This document shows positions 25,060-33,472 of a stretch of DNA of 49,033 nt, in pieces (the first letter of the stretch is position 1; each line of letters begins with the position of its first letter). The DNA lies in contig NZ_JAMBOD010000013.1 of assembly GCF_023715445.1 (NCBI RefSeq), positions 1-49,033 on the forward strand. Direction: 5' to 3'. Source of the stretch: Fictibacillus nanhaiensis (GTDB lineage: Bacteria; Bacillota; Bacilli; Bacillales; Fictibacillaceae). The notes under the pieces were generated by a model that had not been told where the DNA came from, searched no databases, and was given only the letters and a program-made list of their open reading frames with translations. Position numbers and translations under genes: made by a program.

Positions 25060-25136
25060 AAGACCTCCACCAAGGTCTTCAGTCAAGGGTAGCATAAGTC
25101 AAGCGCCGCTTACCCACCTTACCTATTAAAGTGGCG
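25059..25136 (+). promoter_or_regulatory. Structured intergenic leader between carrier and sigma gene
   Basis: It holds a hairpin with perfect arms GAAGACCT/AGGTCTTC (about 25059-25080, no T run) and a second, CGCCGCTT/AAGTGGCG with one G-U pair (about 25103-25136). They could be an RNA processing site or a partial terminator that lowers expression of downstream genes. Confidence 0.35.
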
Positions 25137-25182
25137 GGATGACACAAACTCTTGACCCTATATAGAAAGTAGGAGAGAAACC

Positions 25183-25947
25183 ATGTTTTTAAAGAATAAA
25201 GAAATCCTGAAGAATGCGCAGAGAGACAAAGGATTCTTAAATGATCTGATTCAAAGTGAAGAAGCCCATAAATTTGTAAAATACTGTATCAAAGAGTATA
25301 CAAAATCCCCCTCTAAATTCATGGCAGTAAACAAAGTAGAATGGGAAGACCTCCTGCAGTCCTCTTACATTGGGCTGTTTAACGCGATTCAGCGAATCGA
25401 TTTGAATTTATCACCGAATGAATGGATAAGGTTTTCGTATCTGTCCATTAAGGGTGAACTGCGAAATTTTTCACGTTCAAATGATTCTAATATGGTGGTT
25501 ATCTCCCAACGAATTCGGGAGTTGTACCCAAAATATAAGAAATTTCATGAAGAGTATTGGATCGAAAACCAAAAGGACCCAACCATTGCTGAAACAATGC
25601 AGCACTTTCAAATAAGCAAAGATGATGCATTTGACCTTGTATATGGAATGCAGGAAATCATCTACCAGGAGAGCATGACATCAAAAGGCAAGCTGGATAT
25701 GCTGTCGTTTAAGCCATTGGAAACAAGAACACAGAGTATCGAGGATCAAGCCATCAATAACATTATGATAAAAATGTATCTGGATTATGTGAATGATAAA
25801 CAACGTAAAGTGATTCACCTTCATTATTTTAGAGGATACAGCAAAAAGGAAGTCTCAACGATTATTGGTTGTTCACAATCAATGGTTACAAAGCATTTAT
25901 CAACGGCTTTTCAACAGATCCGAAAGGAAATTGAGCGCTGTTCATAG
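25183..25947 (+). CDS. Sigma-70 family sigma factor inside the catabolic operon
   Basis: This is a 254-aa sigma factor. Region 2 is WEDLLQSSYIGLFNAIQRID, followed by NEWIRFSYLSIKGELRNFSR (regions 2.3-2.4). Region 3 is KDPTIAETMQHFQISKDDA, and region 4 is QRKVIHLHYFRGYSKKEVST followed by a helix-turn-helix (GCSQSMVTKHLSTAF). The presence of a region 3 makes it closer to group 3 (SigB/SigF-like) than to ECF factors. ATG 25183 follows AAGTAGGAGAG. No anti-sigma gene lies near. It stands between a carrier and a GntR regulator, an unusual place for a sigma factor, and may direct the operon's own or a related promoter. Confidence 0.8.
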   Translation: MFLKNKEILKNAQRDKGFLNDLIQSEEAHKFVKYCIKEYTKSPSKFMAVNKVEWEDLLQSSYIGLFNAIQRIDLNLSPNEWIRFSYLSIKGELRNFSRSNDSNMVVISQRIRELYPKYKKFHEEYWIENQKDPTIAETMQHFQISKDDAFDLVYGMQEIIYQESMTSKGKLDMLSFKPLETRTQSIEDQAINNIMIKMYLDYVNDKQRKVIHLHYFRGYSKKEVSTIIGCSQSMVTKHLSTAFQQIRKEIERCS

Positions 25948-26001
25948 AAAATGTGAGATTAGCCATTTTTGTTATCCAACATAAGAAGGAAGGGAATCTG
26001 T

Positions 26002-26715
26002 ATGTTTACTGTCATTAAAAAGAAGAAAAAATTTGAAGAAGTGTTAGATCAAATAAAGAAATTACTTATCACAAAGAAATTAAGGATCGGCCAGAAACTT
26101 CCCAATGAAATTGAGCTTTCTGAGTCGATGGGAATCAGCAGGGCTTCCTTAAGAGAGGCTTTGAAAGTCCTGAGTGTGCTGGGAATTATAGAAGGAAAGT
26201 CAGGTGAAGGTACTGTAATCAAACAGGCGGATCCTGAAAACCTAAAGAGCATCATGTCTCTTGTTGCCATATCAAAGGGGCTGGATACGAACGAGCTGTT
26301 TGAAGTCCGGACCATACTGGAAATGGCGGCAGCTGGTTATACAGCAGCGAGGAGAACGGATGAGGATCTGCAGACCATAAAAAATATTCTCGTAGAGATG
26401 GATGAGCAGTATTTAAAAGGTAATGAAGAAGAACAGTCCCATTATGATTTTCTATTTCACCACGCCATTGTTAGCGCATCACAAAATAAAATGCTGTTAA
26501 TTTTGGTAGAGGTCATTTCTGATCTGCTTAGTGAGCAAATTCGTACAACCAGAAGTGAGTTAGCCACTTCACCAAAAGTTTTGAAACGCTTTCAGGAAGA
26601 ACACTGGTCGATCTATCATGCGATCAGCAGCCAAAACTCACACTTGGCACAGCAGATCGTTTCCGATCATTTAACGCTTGCGAGGGCAGAACTTGGTCTA
26701 TTAAAAGAGGAGTAA
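26002..26715 (+). CDS. GntR-family regulator, FadR subfamily (FCD domain)
   Basis: The 237-aa regulator has ATG 26002 set by GAAGGAAGGGA. The N-terminal winged helix is clear: FEEVLDQIKKLLITKKLRIG, then QKLPNEIELSESMGISRASL and REALKVLSVLGIIEGKSGEG. The C-terminal FCD domain is all-helical and has the metal-site residues: FEVRTILEMAAA, HYDFLFHHAIVSAS (Asp and His) and QEEHWSIYHAISSQN (His), and a further His in VSDHLTLAR. Such proteins usually repress acid catabolism and are released by the substrate or its CoA ester. The operator at 23533 fits this subfamily. Confidence 0.85.
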   Translation: MFTVIKKKKKFEEVLDQIKKLLITKKLRIGQKLPNEIELSESMGISRASLREALKVLSVLGIIEGKSGEGTVIKQADPENLKSIMSLVAISKGLDTNELFEVRTILEMAAAGYTAARRTDEDLQTIKNILVEMDEQYLKGNEEEQSHYDFLFHHAIVSASQNKMLLILVEVISDLLSEQIRTTRSELATSPKVLKRFQEEHWSIYHAISSQNSHLAQQIVSDHLTLARAELGLLKEE

Positions 26716-26743
26716 AATTTAATCTTTATAAGGAAGTGTTTCT

Positions 26744-27709
26744 TTGGAAGATTTAATAGGATCCTTCGAGAAAAAAGACAATGTTTCTTTAGGTAAGATG
26801 CTGAAAGAAGTAGAGAATCAGACACCGTTAAGTCTTGAGATTCTTAAACTAAGTTCGTTCCGTAAAGGCAAAGCACATATCATCGGGGTAACCGGCCCGC
26901 CTGGATCAGGAAAAAGCACGCTGGTCGGCAAAATGTGTAAAAAACTCGCGACGATGGATCTGCGAATTGGAGTCGTTTGTGTTGACCCGACAAGTCCCTT
27001 TACAAAAGGTGCGCTTTTAGGTGACAGGATCAGGATGCAGGAGCTAGCGAAACTGCCTAACGTCTTTATTAAAAGCCTGGCTACAAGAGGGAACCTGGGT
27101 GGCCTTGCATCATCGACAGCAGATATTGTTCAAGTGCTGGATGCTTATGAGATGGACGTCATCCTGATCGAAACAGTGGGAGTCGGACAAATCGAGTTCG
27201 ACGTCCTTGGAGTAGCAGACACGGTTCTGCTGGTTAGTGTTCCAGGTCTGGGAGATACCCTCCAAACCTTAAAAGCCGGAATCATGGAGATTGCAGATAT
27301 CTATGTCATCAACCAGGCGGATCGTCCAGGTGCTGATGAAAGTGTGAAAGATTTAAATTTAATGGTAAAGGAATCCGGCAAAAGAGAATGGAGTCCCCCG
27401 ATTCATAAAACCGTAGCTACACAAGATTCAGGTATCGATGAATTAATCCATGACATAACTGCGCATAAAAAATATCTCGAACGTTCAGGGCTTTGGAAAG
27501 AAAAGCGTCAAACGAGAAACGTTACTAGATTATACAGCATGATTGAGAGCTTACTAGCCCAAAGAGTGGAAGACCACATAAATAGGGAAGAATCATTAAA
27601 AGCAAAGGTACAGGATGTCATGAAGGGAGAAAGAGATCCTTATACCACTTCCCATGAAATTGTGGATCGTTTAATAGCCAAACATAATTCATATCAATAT
27701 GGAGGTTAA
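26744..27709 (+). CDS. MeaB/ArgK-type G-protein chaperone of the B12 mutase
   Basis: The 321-aa protein starts at TTG 26744 after AAGGAAGTG. The P-loop is GVTGPPGSGKSTL near residue 50, switch I lies in VDPTSPFTKGALLGDRIRM, switch III in ATRGNLGGLA, Walker B in ILIETVGVGQIEFDV, and the guanine-specificity loop is INQADRPGAD (NQxD instead of the common NKxD). MeaB proteins gate the loading of adenosylcobalamin into acyl-CoA mutases and protect them from inactivation, using GTP. The next gene, with two bases between the stop and start, is such a mutase, so the partnership is direct. Confidence 0.9.
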   Translation: MEDLIGSFEKKDNVSLGKMLKEVENQTPLSLEILKLSSFRKGKAHIIGVTGPPGSGKSTLVGKMCKKLATMDLRIGVVCVDPTSPFTKGALLGDRIRMQELAKLPNVFIKSLATRGNLGGLASSTADIVQVLDAYEMDVILIETVGVGQIEFDVLGVADTVLLVSVPGLGDTLQTLKAGIMEIADIYVINQADRPGADESVKDLNLMVKESGKREWSPPIHKTVATQDSGIDELIHDITAHKKYLERSGLWKEKRQTRNVTRLYSMIESLLAQRVEDHINREESLKAKVQDVMKGERDPYTTSHEIVDRLIAKHNSYQYGG

Positions 27710-27710
27710 C

Positions 27711-29417
27711 ATGGCAAACAATACGACGAATCAAGAAAAAAAGCTCTTTGATCATGAGGTGGTTCAAGAAATTGAGGCACAGAAGAAACGCTGGCAGGAA
27801 AACACATTAAAAGGTAAAGACGGTGAAGGACAGTATTATTCTGACTCCGGTATACCTATTAATCTACTATATACTCCTGATGACATTAAAGATGTGGATT
27901 ATCTAAAAGATATTGGTTTTTCTGGCGAGGCGCCTTATGTGCGTGGTGTCTATCCGAATATGTACAGAGGAAGACTTTTTACGGTGCGTCAGATCGCAGG
28001 ATTTGGAACACCAGAAGATACGAATGAACGCTTTAAGTTCCTATTGAAAAATGGAGCAACAGGGACGAGTGTTGTTCTTGATCTGCCAACCATTCGCGGA
28101 TATGACTCAGATGACCCTGAAGCAGAAGGACATGTCGGGGCAGCGGGAGTAGCTATTGATTCAATAGAAGACATAGAAGCCCTATATGATGGGATTCCGA
28201 TCGAAGAAGTCTCCAGTAATATCGTTACCCATCTGCCTAGTACAACGGTGGTAGTCATGGCCATGTTTGCAGCCCATGCAGAAAAGAAGGGCATACCACT
28301 CGAAAAGCTGTCAGGCACGAATCAAAACGACTTCTTAATGGAGACAGCCATTGGGAGCTCGCTCGAAGTACTGCCGCCGAAGGCCTCTTTCCGCTTACAA
28401 TGTGATGCCATCGAATATGCGAGTAAGAATATGCCGCGTTGGAATCCAGTCAGCTATAACGGATATAACCTGCGGGAGGCAGGGACTACAGCTGTTCAGG
28501 AAGTTGCTTGCGCCATCGCGAATGCGATCGGCACTTCGGAGGAATTGATCAGACGAGGAAATAAGATTGATGATTTTGCGAAGCGTCTTTCCTTCTTCTG
28601 GAACCTGTTTAATGACTTTTTTGAAGAAATCGCGAAATGCAGAGCTTCAAGATTGGTCTGGCATGAGGTCATGAAGGACAGATTCAATGCCCAGCATCCT
28701 AAGTCACATCTCATGAGATTCCATGTCCAAACAGCAGGAATCACCCTGACCAAAGTGGAACCGCTCAACAACATCGCCCGATCAGCCATTCAAGGTCTGG
28801 CTGCCGTTCTTGGAGGAGCACAATCCTTGCATGTTGACTCGTATGATGAGGCTTATTCAGCACCAACCGAAGAATCCGCGTTAATTTCGATTCGTACACA
28901 GCAGATCATACAGGCGGAGACAAATGTCGTGAATACAGTCGATCCGTTAGCTGGCTCTTATTTTGTTGAGAAATTAACACAGGACATGGCACAGCGTATC
29001 CGTGATTATATCGCCGAGATTGAATCCAAAGGCGGATTAGTTGCTGCTGTAGAGTCCGGCTGGCTGCATCGCGAGATATCTGATTTCGCCTATCAGATGC
29101 AAAAAGACATTGAAGACGGCAAACATAAGATCGTTGGGCTTAACTACTTCCCTACGGAACAGAGCCAGACAAAAGTAGAAGTCTTCCGATATCCGGAAAC
29201 GGCAGAGAGCCGACAGAAGGAAAAATTAGAAAAACTCCGCAAGAAGAGAGATAAAGAAAAAGTAGAACGTGCACTGGCGGTCCTTAGACAAAAGTGTCAT
29301 GAAGATGTGAATCTCATGCCTTATATAAAAGAAGCAGTCCTGGAATACGCGACATTAGGAGAGATCGAAGAAGTATTTCGTGAAGAATTTGGGCTTTGGC
29401 AGTTCCCATTAGCTTAA
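27711..29417 (+). CDS. B12-dependent acyl-CoA mutase, large subunit, divergent active site
   Basis: ATG 27711 follows GGAGGT (27701-27706). The 568-aa subunit forms the TIM barrel of the methylmalonyl-CoA mutase family: YPNMYRGRLFTVRQIAGFGT, then GYDSDDPEAEGHVG and VLGGAQSLHVDSYDEAYSAP are all family landmarks. It lacks the B12 domain, which is the separate gene at 29458, as in isobutyryl-CoA and 2-hydroxyisobutyryl-CoA mutases. Key positions are unusual: Ile95 where methylmalonyl-CoA mutase has Tyr89 (Ile is found in 2-hydroxyisobutyryl-CoA mutase); Val122 where that enzyme has Asp117; Gly215 or Ser216 where others have Arg207 or Gln; and Asn253 in GYNLREAG where the active-site His244 (GYH) is otherwise conserved. 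The alignment was made by eye from memory. It is a mutase by family, with an unknown substrate. Confidence 0.9.
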   Translation: MANNTTNQEKKLFDHEVVQEIEAQKKRWQENTLKGKDGEGQYYSDSGIPINLLYTPDDIKDVDYLKDIGFSGEAPYVRGVYPNMYRGRLFTVRQIAGFGTPEDTNERFKFLLKNGATGTSVVLDLPTIRGYDSDDPEAEGHVGAAGVAIDSIEDIEALYDGIPIEEVSSNIVTHLPSTTVVVMAMFAAHAEKKGIPLEKLSGTNQNDFLMETAIGSSLEVLPPKASFRLQCDAIEYASKNMPRWNPVSYNGYNLREAGTTAVQEVACAIANAIGTSEELIRRGNKIDDFAKRLSFFWNLFNDFFEEIAKCRASRLVWHEVMKDRFNAQHPKSHLMRFHVQTAGITLTKVEPLNNIARSAIQGLAAVLGGAQSLHVDSYDEAYSAPTEESALISIRTQQIIQAETNVVNTVDPLAGSYFVEKLTQDMAQRIRDYIAEIESKGGLVAAVESGWLHREISDFAYQMQKDIEDGKHKIVGLNYFPTEQSQTKVEVFRYPETAESRQKEKLEKLRKKRDKEKVERALAVLRQKCHEDVNLMPYIKEAVLEYATLGEIEEVFREEFGLWQFPLA

Positions 29418-29457
29418 GTGAGGGAAACCTGATCAAAAATAAAAGGAGGACTTCTTC

Positions 29458-29850
29458 ATGCAAATAAAAGTTGTGATGGCCAAATTAGGGTTGGATATAC
29501 ACTGGCGTGGCGCCCTTGTTGTTTCTAGAATGCTGAGAGATGAAGGGATGGAGGTTGTCTATCTAGGTAATCAGTTTCCAGAACAAATTGTCGATGCTGC
29601 TATACAAGAAGGGGCAGACGTGATCGGACTGAGCACGTTAGGCGGAAACCATCTAACACTCGGCCCTAAGGTTGTTCAGATCGCAAAGGAAAAAGGAGTA
29701 GACGCGCTCGTCATCATGGGTGGAGTTATTCCAGAAGATGATATCCCTCTGCTGAAAGAAGCTGGAATCTCAGAAGTGTTCGGACCTGAAACGAGAATTG
29801 AATCCATCGCGAGCTTTATCCGTTCAGAAGTGAACCAAAGTATCGCGTAA
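29458..29850 (+). CDS. B12-binding small subunit of the acyl-CoA mutase
   Basis: The 130-aa Rossmann-like cobalamin domain has ATG 29458 seven bases after AAAAGGAGGA. The base-off/His-on motif DxHxxG is present as D13-I-H15-W-R-G18 (usually DGHDRG), and the SxL and GG motifs as GLSTLGGNH and MGGVIPEDD. His15 is the expected lower ligand of cobalt. It follows the large subunit by 40 bases, and the two would form the active heteromer with adenosylcobalamin. Confidence 0.9.
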   Translation: MQIKVVMAKLGLDIHWRGALVVSRMLRDEGMEVVYLGNQFPEQIVDAAIQEGADVIGLSTLGGNHLTLGPKVVQIAKEKGVDALVIMGGVIPEDDIPLLKEAGISEVFGPETRIESIASFIRSEVNQSIA

Positions 29851-29936
29851 AAGGAAGCAGCAGCTGGGGACATCCCAATCTGCTGCTATGTTTTATACTT
29901 TTCTACTAAACCATCAATAATTGGGGGAACCAGATA

Positions 29937-31328
29937 ATGCTTAAAACTTCTTTATTAAAGCAATGGCCGCCACAATATGATAGCACCTACCTTCCAGACG
30001 TAAATGAAAAGTACTGGTACAAAGAGGTAGAAACAGCTTCCAAAGAAGAACTGGATGAACTGGTTTTTTCTAAACTGAAAAATGTCATGAATTACGCGTA
30101 TGAGAATTCCGGCTTCTACCAGCGTAAATGGAAAAAAGCAGGCTTTCATCCGAACGATATTCAACGTTTAACGGAGTATGATCAAGTGCCCATCACTACA
30201 AAAGCTGAGGTAAGAGAAGATCTGGAGGAACATGCCCCTTTTGGATCGAATGTATGTATTCCATATTCAAAGGTTCACCGCATTCAAGGCACCTCTGGAA
30301 CGACAGGCAAACCAACGGTCTTTTCTTTCGGGAAAGAAGATTGGGAACGAATCGCCCATCAGCATGCCCGGATCATGTGGAGTTTTGGAATGAGACCGGA
30401 CGATCTTGTGTTTATTGCTTCACCGCTAAGTTTATATATCGGCAGCTGGGGAGCGTTAATTGGAGCGGAACGGCTCGGTGCTAAAACATTTCCGTTTGGC
30501 GCAGGGCAATCGGGTCAAACGGAAAAAGCCGTTTCCTGGCTGAAAGAAATCAAACCGACCGTTTTTTATGGAACACCTTCCTATGCTTTATACCTTGCCG
30601 AAAAGGCAAAAGAGCTGGGGGTTGATCCAAAAGAATTTGGTTTTCGGATCTTATTCTTCTCTGGAGAACCTGGAGCTGGTGTTCTTTCCACAAAGAAAAA
30701 AATTGAAGAGACATACGGTGGAATTTGCATTGATTCCGGGACCATGGCAGAAGTTACCCCGTGGATGAGTAATACAGAGTGTGAGCATCGTCAGGGTGTC
30801 CATCTTTGGCAGGATGTCGTTTATACGGAAGTGGTTGATCAGCATACAAAAAAATTGGTTCCGTTTGGAGGAGAAGGTGTACCCGTCTATACACCATTAG
30901 AACGAACCTCACAGCCCGTAATCCGCTACTGGTCTGGTGATCTGACGACATGGACGGATGAACCTTGTCCATGTGGTCGAGTATATCCACGCTTACCGAA
31001 AGGAATCTACGGAAGGATCGACGATATGGTAACGGTCCGCGGTGTCAACGTTTATGCCAGTTTACTAGAGAATGTCATTCGAAAGATCGATGGTCTTGGT
31101 GAAGAGTTTGTCATGATCGTCACCCGTGAGAACATTATGGATGAAGTTACCGTTCAATGTGAAACCGTAGGGACGAGAAGTGAGCAGGAACTGATCGAGC
31201 AGCTTTCAAGGGAACTGAAAAGGGAAGTCGGCGTTACCTTTAAGATCGACCTGCTGCCACATGGGACGCTCGAGAGAACACAGTTTAAAGCAAAGCGTGT
31301 GATCGATCACCGAAATTTTAACTCGTAG
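29937..31328 (+). CDS. PaaK-like acyl-CoA ligase, first copy
   Basis: The 463-aa member of the adenylate-forming superfamily belongs to the phenylacetate-CoA ligase branch. The P-loop is GTSGTTGKPTVFS, the hinge region is VIRYWSGDLTTW, followed by the Cys-rich PCPCGRVYPRL (PaaK-type) and GRIDDMVTVRGVNVYAS. The C-terminal domain ends with RTQFKAKRVID, which holds the likely catalytic Lys. It would turn a carboxylic acid into its CoA thioester using ATP. Placed right after the two mutase subunits, it most likely makes the mutase substrate. The start ATG 29937 follows TTGGGGGAACC. Confidence 0.85.
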   Translation: MLKTSLLKQWPPQYDSTYLPDVNEKYWYKEVETASKEELDELVFSKLKNVMNYAYENSGFYQRKWKKAGFHPNDIQRLTEYDQVPITTKAEVREDLEEHAPFGSNVCIPYSKVHRIQGTSGTTGKPTVFSFGKEDWERIAHQHARIMWSFGMRPDDLVFIASPLSLYIGSWGALIGAERLGAKTFPFGAGQSGQTEKAVSWLKEIKPTVFYGTPSYALYLAEKAKELGVDPKEFGFRILFFSGEPGAGVLSTKKKIEETYGGICIDSGTMAEVTPWMSNTECEHRQGVHLWQDVVYTEVVDQHTKKLVPFGGEGVPVYTPLERTSQPVIRYWSGDLTTWTDEPCPCGRVYPRLPKGIYGRIDDMVTVRGVNVYASLLENVIRKIDGLGEEFVMIVTRENIMDEVTVQCETVGTRSEQELIEQLSRELKREVGVTFKIDLLPHGTLERTQFKAKRVIDHRNFNS

Positions 31329-31372
31329 ATGTTTGCTTTATAAATCAAAAAACGCAGAAGTGGGGGGATATG

Positions 31373-32110
31373 ATGAAGCTTGATGGAAAAGTTGCTCTAA
31401 TAACAGGTGGAGCCAATGGTATCGGAAAAATAACCGCACAGAAGTTTTTGGAAGAAGGAGCAAAGGTCGTCATCAGTGATTATAATGCTGAAGCGGGAGA
31501 GGCGACGGTACAGGAACTTCAAAAGTTTGCTTCCATAACGTTTATCCAAGCAGATGTATCCAATACGGATCAGATAAAAGCGATGGTCCAACAGACACTA
31601 GAACAGTATGGAAATATTGATATATTGGTGAACAACGCAGGGATCACGATCGATGGATTGCTTACGAAAATGGACGAAGATTCTTGGGAAAAGGTGATCT
31701 CCGTGAACCTGTCCGGGGTTTTTAAATGTACGAAGGAAGTAGTTTCAGTGATGCTAGAACAAGGATCCGGTGTCATTCTAAACGCCTCTTCTGTCGTAGG
31801 AATCCATGGCAATATCGGCCAGACGAATTACGCAGCCACAAAGGCAGGTGTCATTGGACTTACTAAAAGCTGGGCTAAGGAGTTCGGCCCAAAAGGGATC
31901 AGGGTGAACGCAGTAGCTCCTGGCTTTATCGTTACGGATATGACAGCCAAAGTACCTCAAAAGATCCTTGATATGATGGAATCTAAGACACCATTGCGAA
32001 AGCTTGGCAGACCGGAAGATATCGCGGCTGCTTATCTCTTTTTAGCCTCAAAGGATGCCAGTTTTATTAATGGAACGATCCTGAGTGTTGATGGGGGTCT
32101 CGTGATCTAG
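31373..32110 (+). CDS. SDR dehydrogenase, FabG / 3-hydroxyacyl-CoA type
   Basis: The 245-aa short-chain dehydrogenase starts at ATG 31373, five bases after GGGGGG; the ATG three bases earlier is too close. The motifs are TGGANGIG (NAD(P) site), NNAG, the catalytic Ser in LNASSV, YAATK with Tyr and Lys, and APGFIVTDM. Asp38 after the second strand (VVISDYN) favours NAD over NADP, which suits oxidation. In this operon it would oxidise the hydroxyacyl-CoA made by the mutase, as the 3-hydroxybutyryl-CoA step does after 2-hydroxyisobutyryl-CoA rearrangement. That is inference from context. Confidence 0.85.
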   Translation: MKLDGKVALITGGANGIGKITAQKFLEEGAKVVISDYNAEAGEATVQELQKFASITFIQADVSNTDQIKAMVQQTLEQYGNIDILVNNAGITIDGLLTKMDEDSWEKVISVNLSGVFKCTKEVVSVMLEQGSGVILNASSVVGIHGNIGQTNYAATKAGVIGLTKSWAKEFGPKGIRVNAVAPGFIVTDMTAKVPQKILDMMESKTPLRKLGRPEDIAAAYLFLASKDASFINGTILSVDGGLVI

Positions 32111-32155
32111 GATTTTTTAATAAAAAAATGTCTAAACAAAAAATAAGGTGGTAGC

Positions 32156-33067
32156 ATGGTTATCAACGTAATCTTACCCGTCTTGTTCGTTCTGCTAGTA
32201 GGATATTTATTCGGAAGGTTCACGGATGTGGACCTTTCTCCTATTTCAAAACTTGCCATTACCGTACTCAGTCCGGCACTGATCTTTAGTTTTTTAGTTC
32301 GGAACACACTTTCATCGTCACAATTGTTTCAGATCATTTTTTCCGTATTGATCTTCACCTTGATGATGACCCTCTTGACCGTGATCATCATAAAGTGGAC
32401 AGGCAGCGGCCAATGGTTGATCCCTTCCTTATTATCAACGGTTTTTCCGAACACGGGGAATTATGGATTGCCCATTGTATTATTTGCTTACGGAGAAAGC
32501 GCGTTTTCTTTAGCTGTCGTGATCGTCGTCATCAACTTTATCTTAATGTACTCACTAGGAATTTATTTTGCCATCCTTTCAAAAGACAGCTGGAAACAGG
32601 CGTTAACAAAGATCATAAAATTACCAACCACGTATGCTACTATACTAGCCATCCTAGTAAACTTGTTCTCGATTGAAATCCCAAACTTCATCTATGACCC
32701 CGTTAAAATGGTAGGAGAATCTATGATTCCTCTCGCATTGCTCCTCTTAGGAATTCAGCTTTCAAAAACAAATATCAAAGGTCATGTAAGCACGGCAATT
32801 ATAGCAAGTGCATTAAAAATGATAGCTGCACCAATCGTGATTTTTGTGATAGTTTTGATAGCGGGTATAGATGGAACGATAGCAAAAGTGATCATCCTGC
32901 TAAACTCCATGCCGACCGCTGTAGTCATGACAATGATTGCAACAGAATACAAATCAGGGGCGGATATGGTTGCAAATGTTACGCTCATAACCACGTTAAC
33001 CAGCTTCTTTTCCATAACCACCCTTCTTTATTTGTTAGAAATTATATTTGGTAAGGCTACTATATAG
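32156..33067 (+). CDS. AEC-family permease
   Basis: The 303-aa protein has about ten membrane helices, with the auxin efflux carrier family pattern: INVILPVLFVLLVGYLFGRF at the N-terminus, NTGNYGLPIVLFAYGE in helix 4, and IPLALLLLGIQLS plus LLNSMPTAVVMTMIATEYK in the second half. Bacterial members carry malonate, malate and other organic acids. As the last gene of the operon it may export a by-product or serve as second uptake route. ATG 32156 follows AAGGTGG. Confidence 0.85.
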   Translation: MVINVILPVLFVLLVGYLFGRFTDVDLSPISKLAITVLSPALIFSFLVRNTLSSSQLFQIIFSVLIFTLMMTLLTVIIIKWTGSGQWLIPSLLSTVFPNTGNYGLPIVLFAYGESAFSLAVVIVVINFILMYSLGIYFAILSKDSWKQALTKIIKLPTTYATILAILVNLFSIEIPNFIYDPVKMVGESMIPLALLLLGIQLSKTNIKGHVSTAIIASALKMIAAPIVIFVIVLIAGIDGTIAKVIILLNSMPTAVVMTMIATEYKSGADMVANVTLITTLTSFFSITTLLYLLEIIFGKATI

Positions 33068-33115
33068 TAGAAATATGTCTTAATAGAATAAGAAATCTTC
33101 CTGATTGTTTAAATG

Positions 33116-33155
33116 AAAAGCACTCGATGCGAATGTCGCACGTTGCTTTTTATTT
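33116..33155 (+). terminator. Terminator of the mutase operon
   Basis: AAAAGCACTCG and CGTTGCTTTT pair imperfectly, with an inner perfect stem TGCGA/TCGCA, followed by TATTTTTC. Confidence 0.8.
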
Positions 33156-33428
33156 TTCCTTTACTTGAGCCGATAGACCTACACCATAAATTCCATAATT
33201 GGAAATACCAAGGCTGGATATATAGGCGCACTTTAATATAACGTTTCATTTGAAGATTTTATCCTCTTTTATACCTATTTTTAGGAGGAAATATTCATTA
33301 TATCAGAAAATTGTGTTAACATTGTTTTATCCATTATTAACAAAATTTTCTATGGAATTAATGTACATAATTTTCTATTTTTAGCATTACTAATACACAT
33401 CTAATTCTATGAACTTATACCAATAAAA

Positions 33429-33456
33429 TAGGTTTAACTAGTTAGTTAAACCTATA
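33429..33456 (+). promoter_or_regulatory. 28-bp perfect palindrome upstream of the glycosidase genes
   Basis: The arms ATAGGTTTAACTA and TAGTTAAACCTAT are exact inverted copies around GT. No T run follows, so an operator for a dimeric regulator is more likely than a terminator. It lies two bases before the cre-like site. The rest of the 626-base gap 33068-33693 holds the terminator and the cre-like site; I see no gene in it. Confidence 0.5.
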
Positions 33457-33458
33457 TT

Positions 33459-33472
33459 TGAAAGCGCTTTAC
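33459..33472 (+). promoter_or_regulatory. cre-like site before the glycosidases
   Basis: TGAAAGCGCTTTAC contains the perfect AAAGCGCTTT core of cre sites; only the last two bases depart from the consensus. It suggests CcpA repression of the secreted glycosidases. Confidence 0.55.

Noticed and set aside
27711-29417. Naming the enzyme methylmalonyl-CoA, isobutyryl-CoA or 2-hydroxyisobutyryl-CoA mutase
   Set aside because: The substrate-defining residues do not match any of the three.
33116-33420. Remnant of a gene on the minus strand around 33170-33240
   Set aside because: Only about 26 coding-like codons, no start, and an unclear family; too weak to call.
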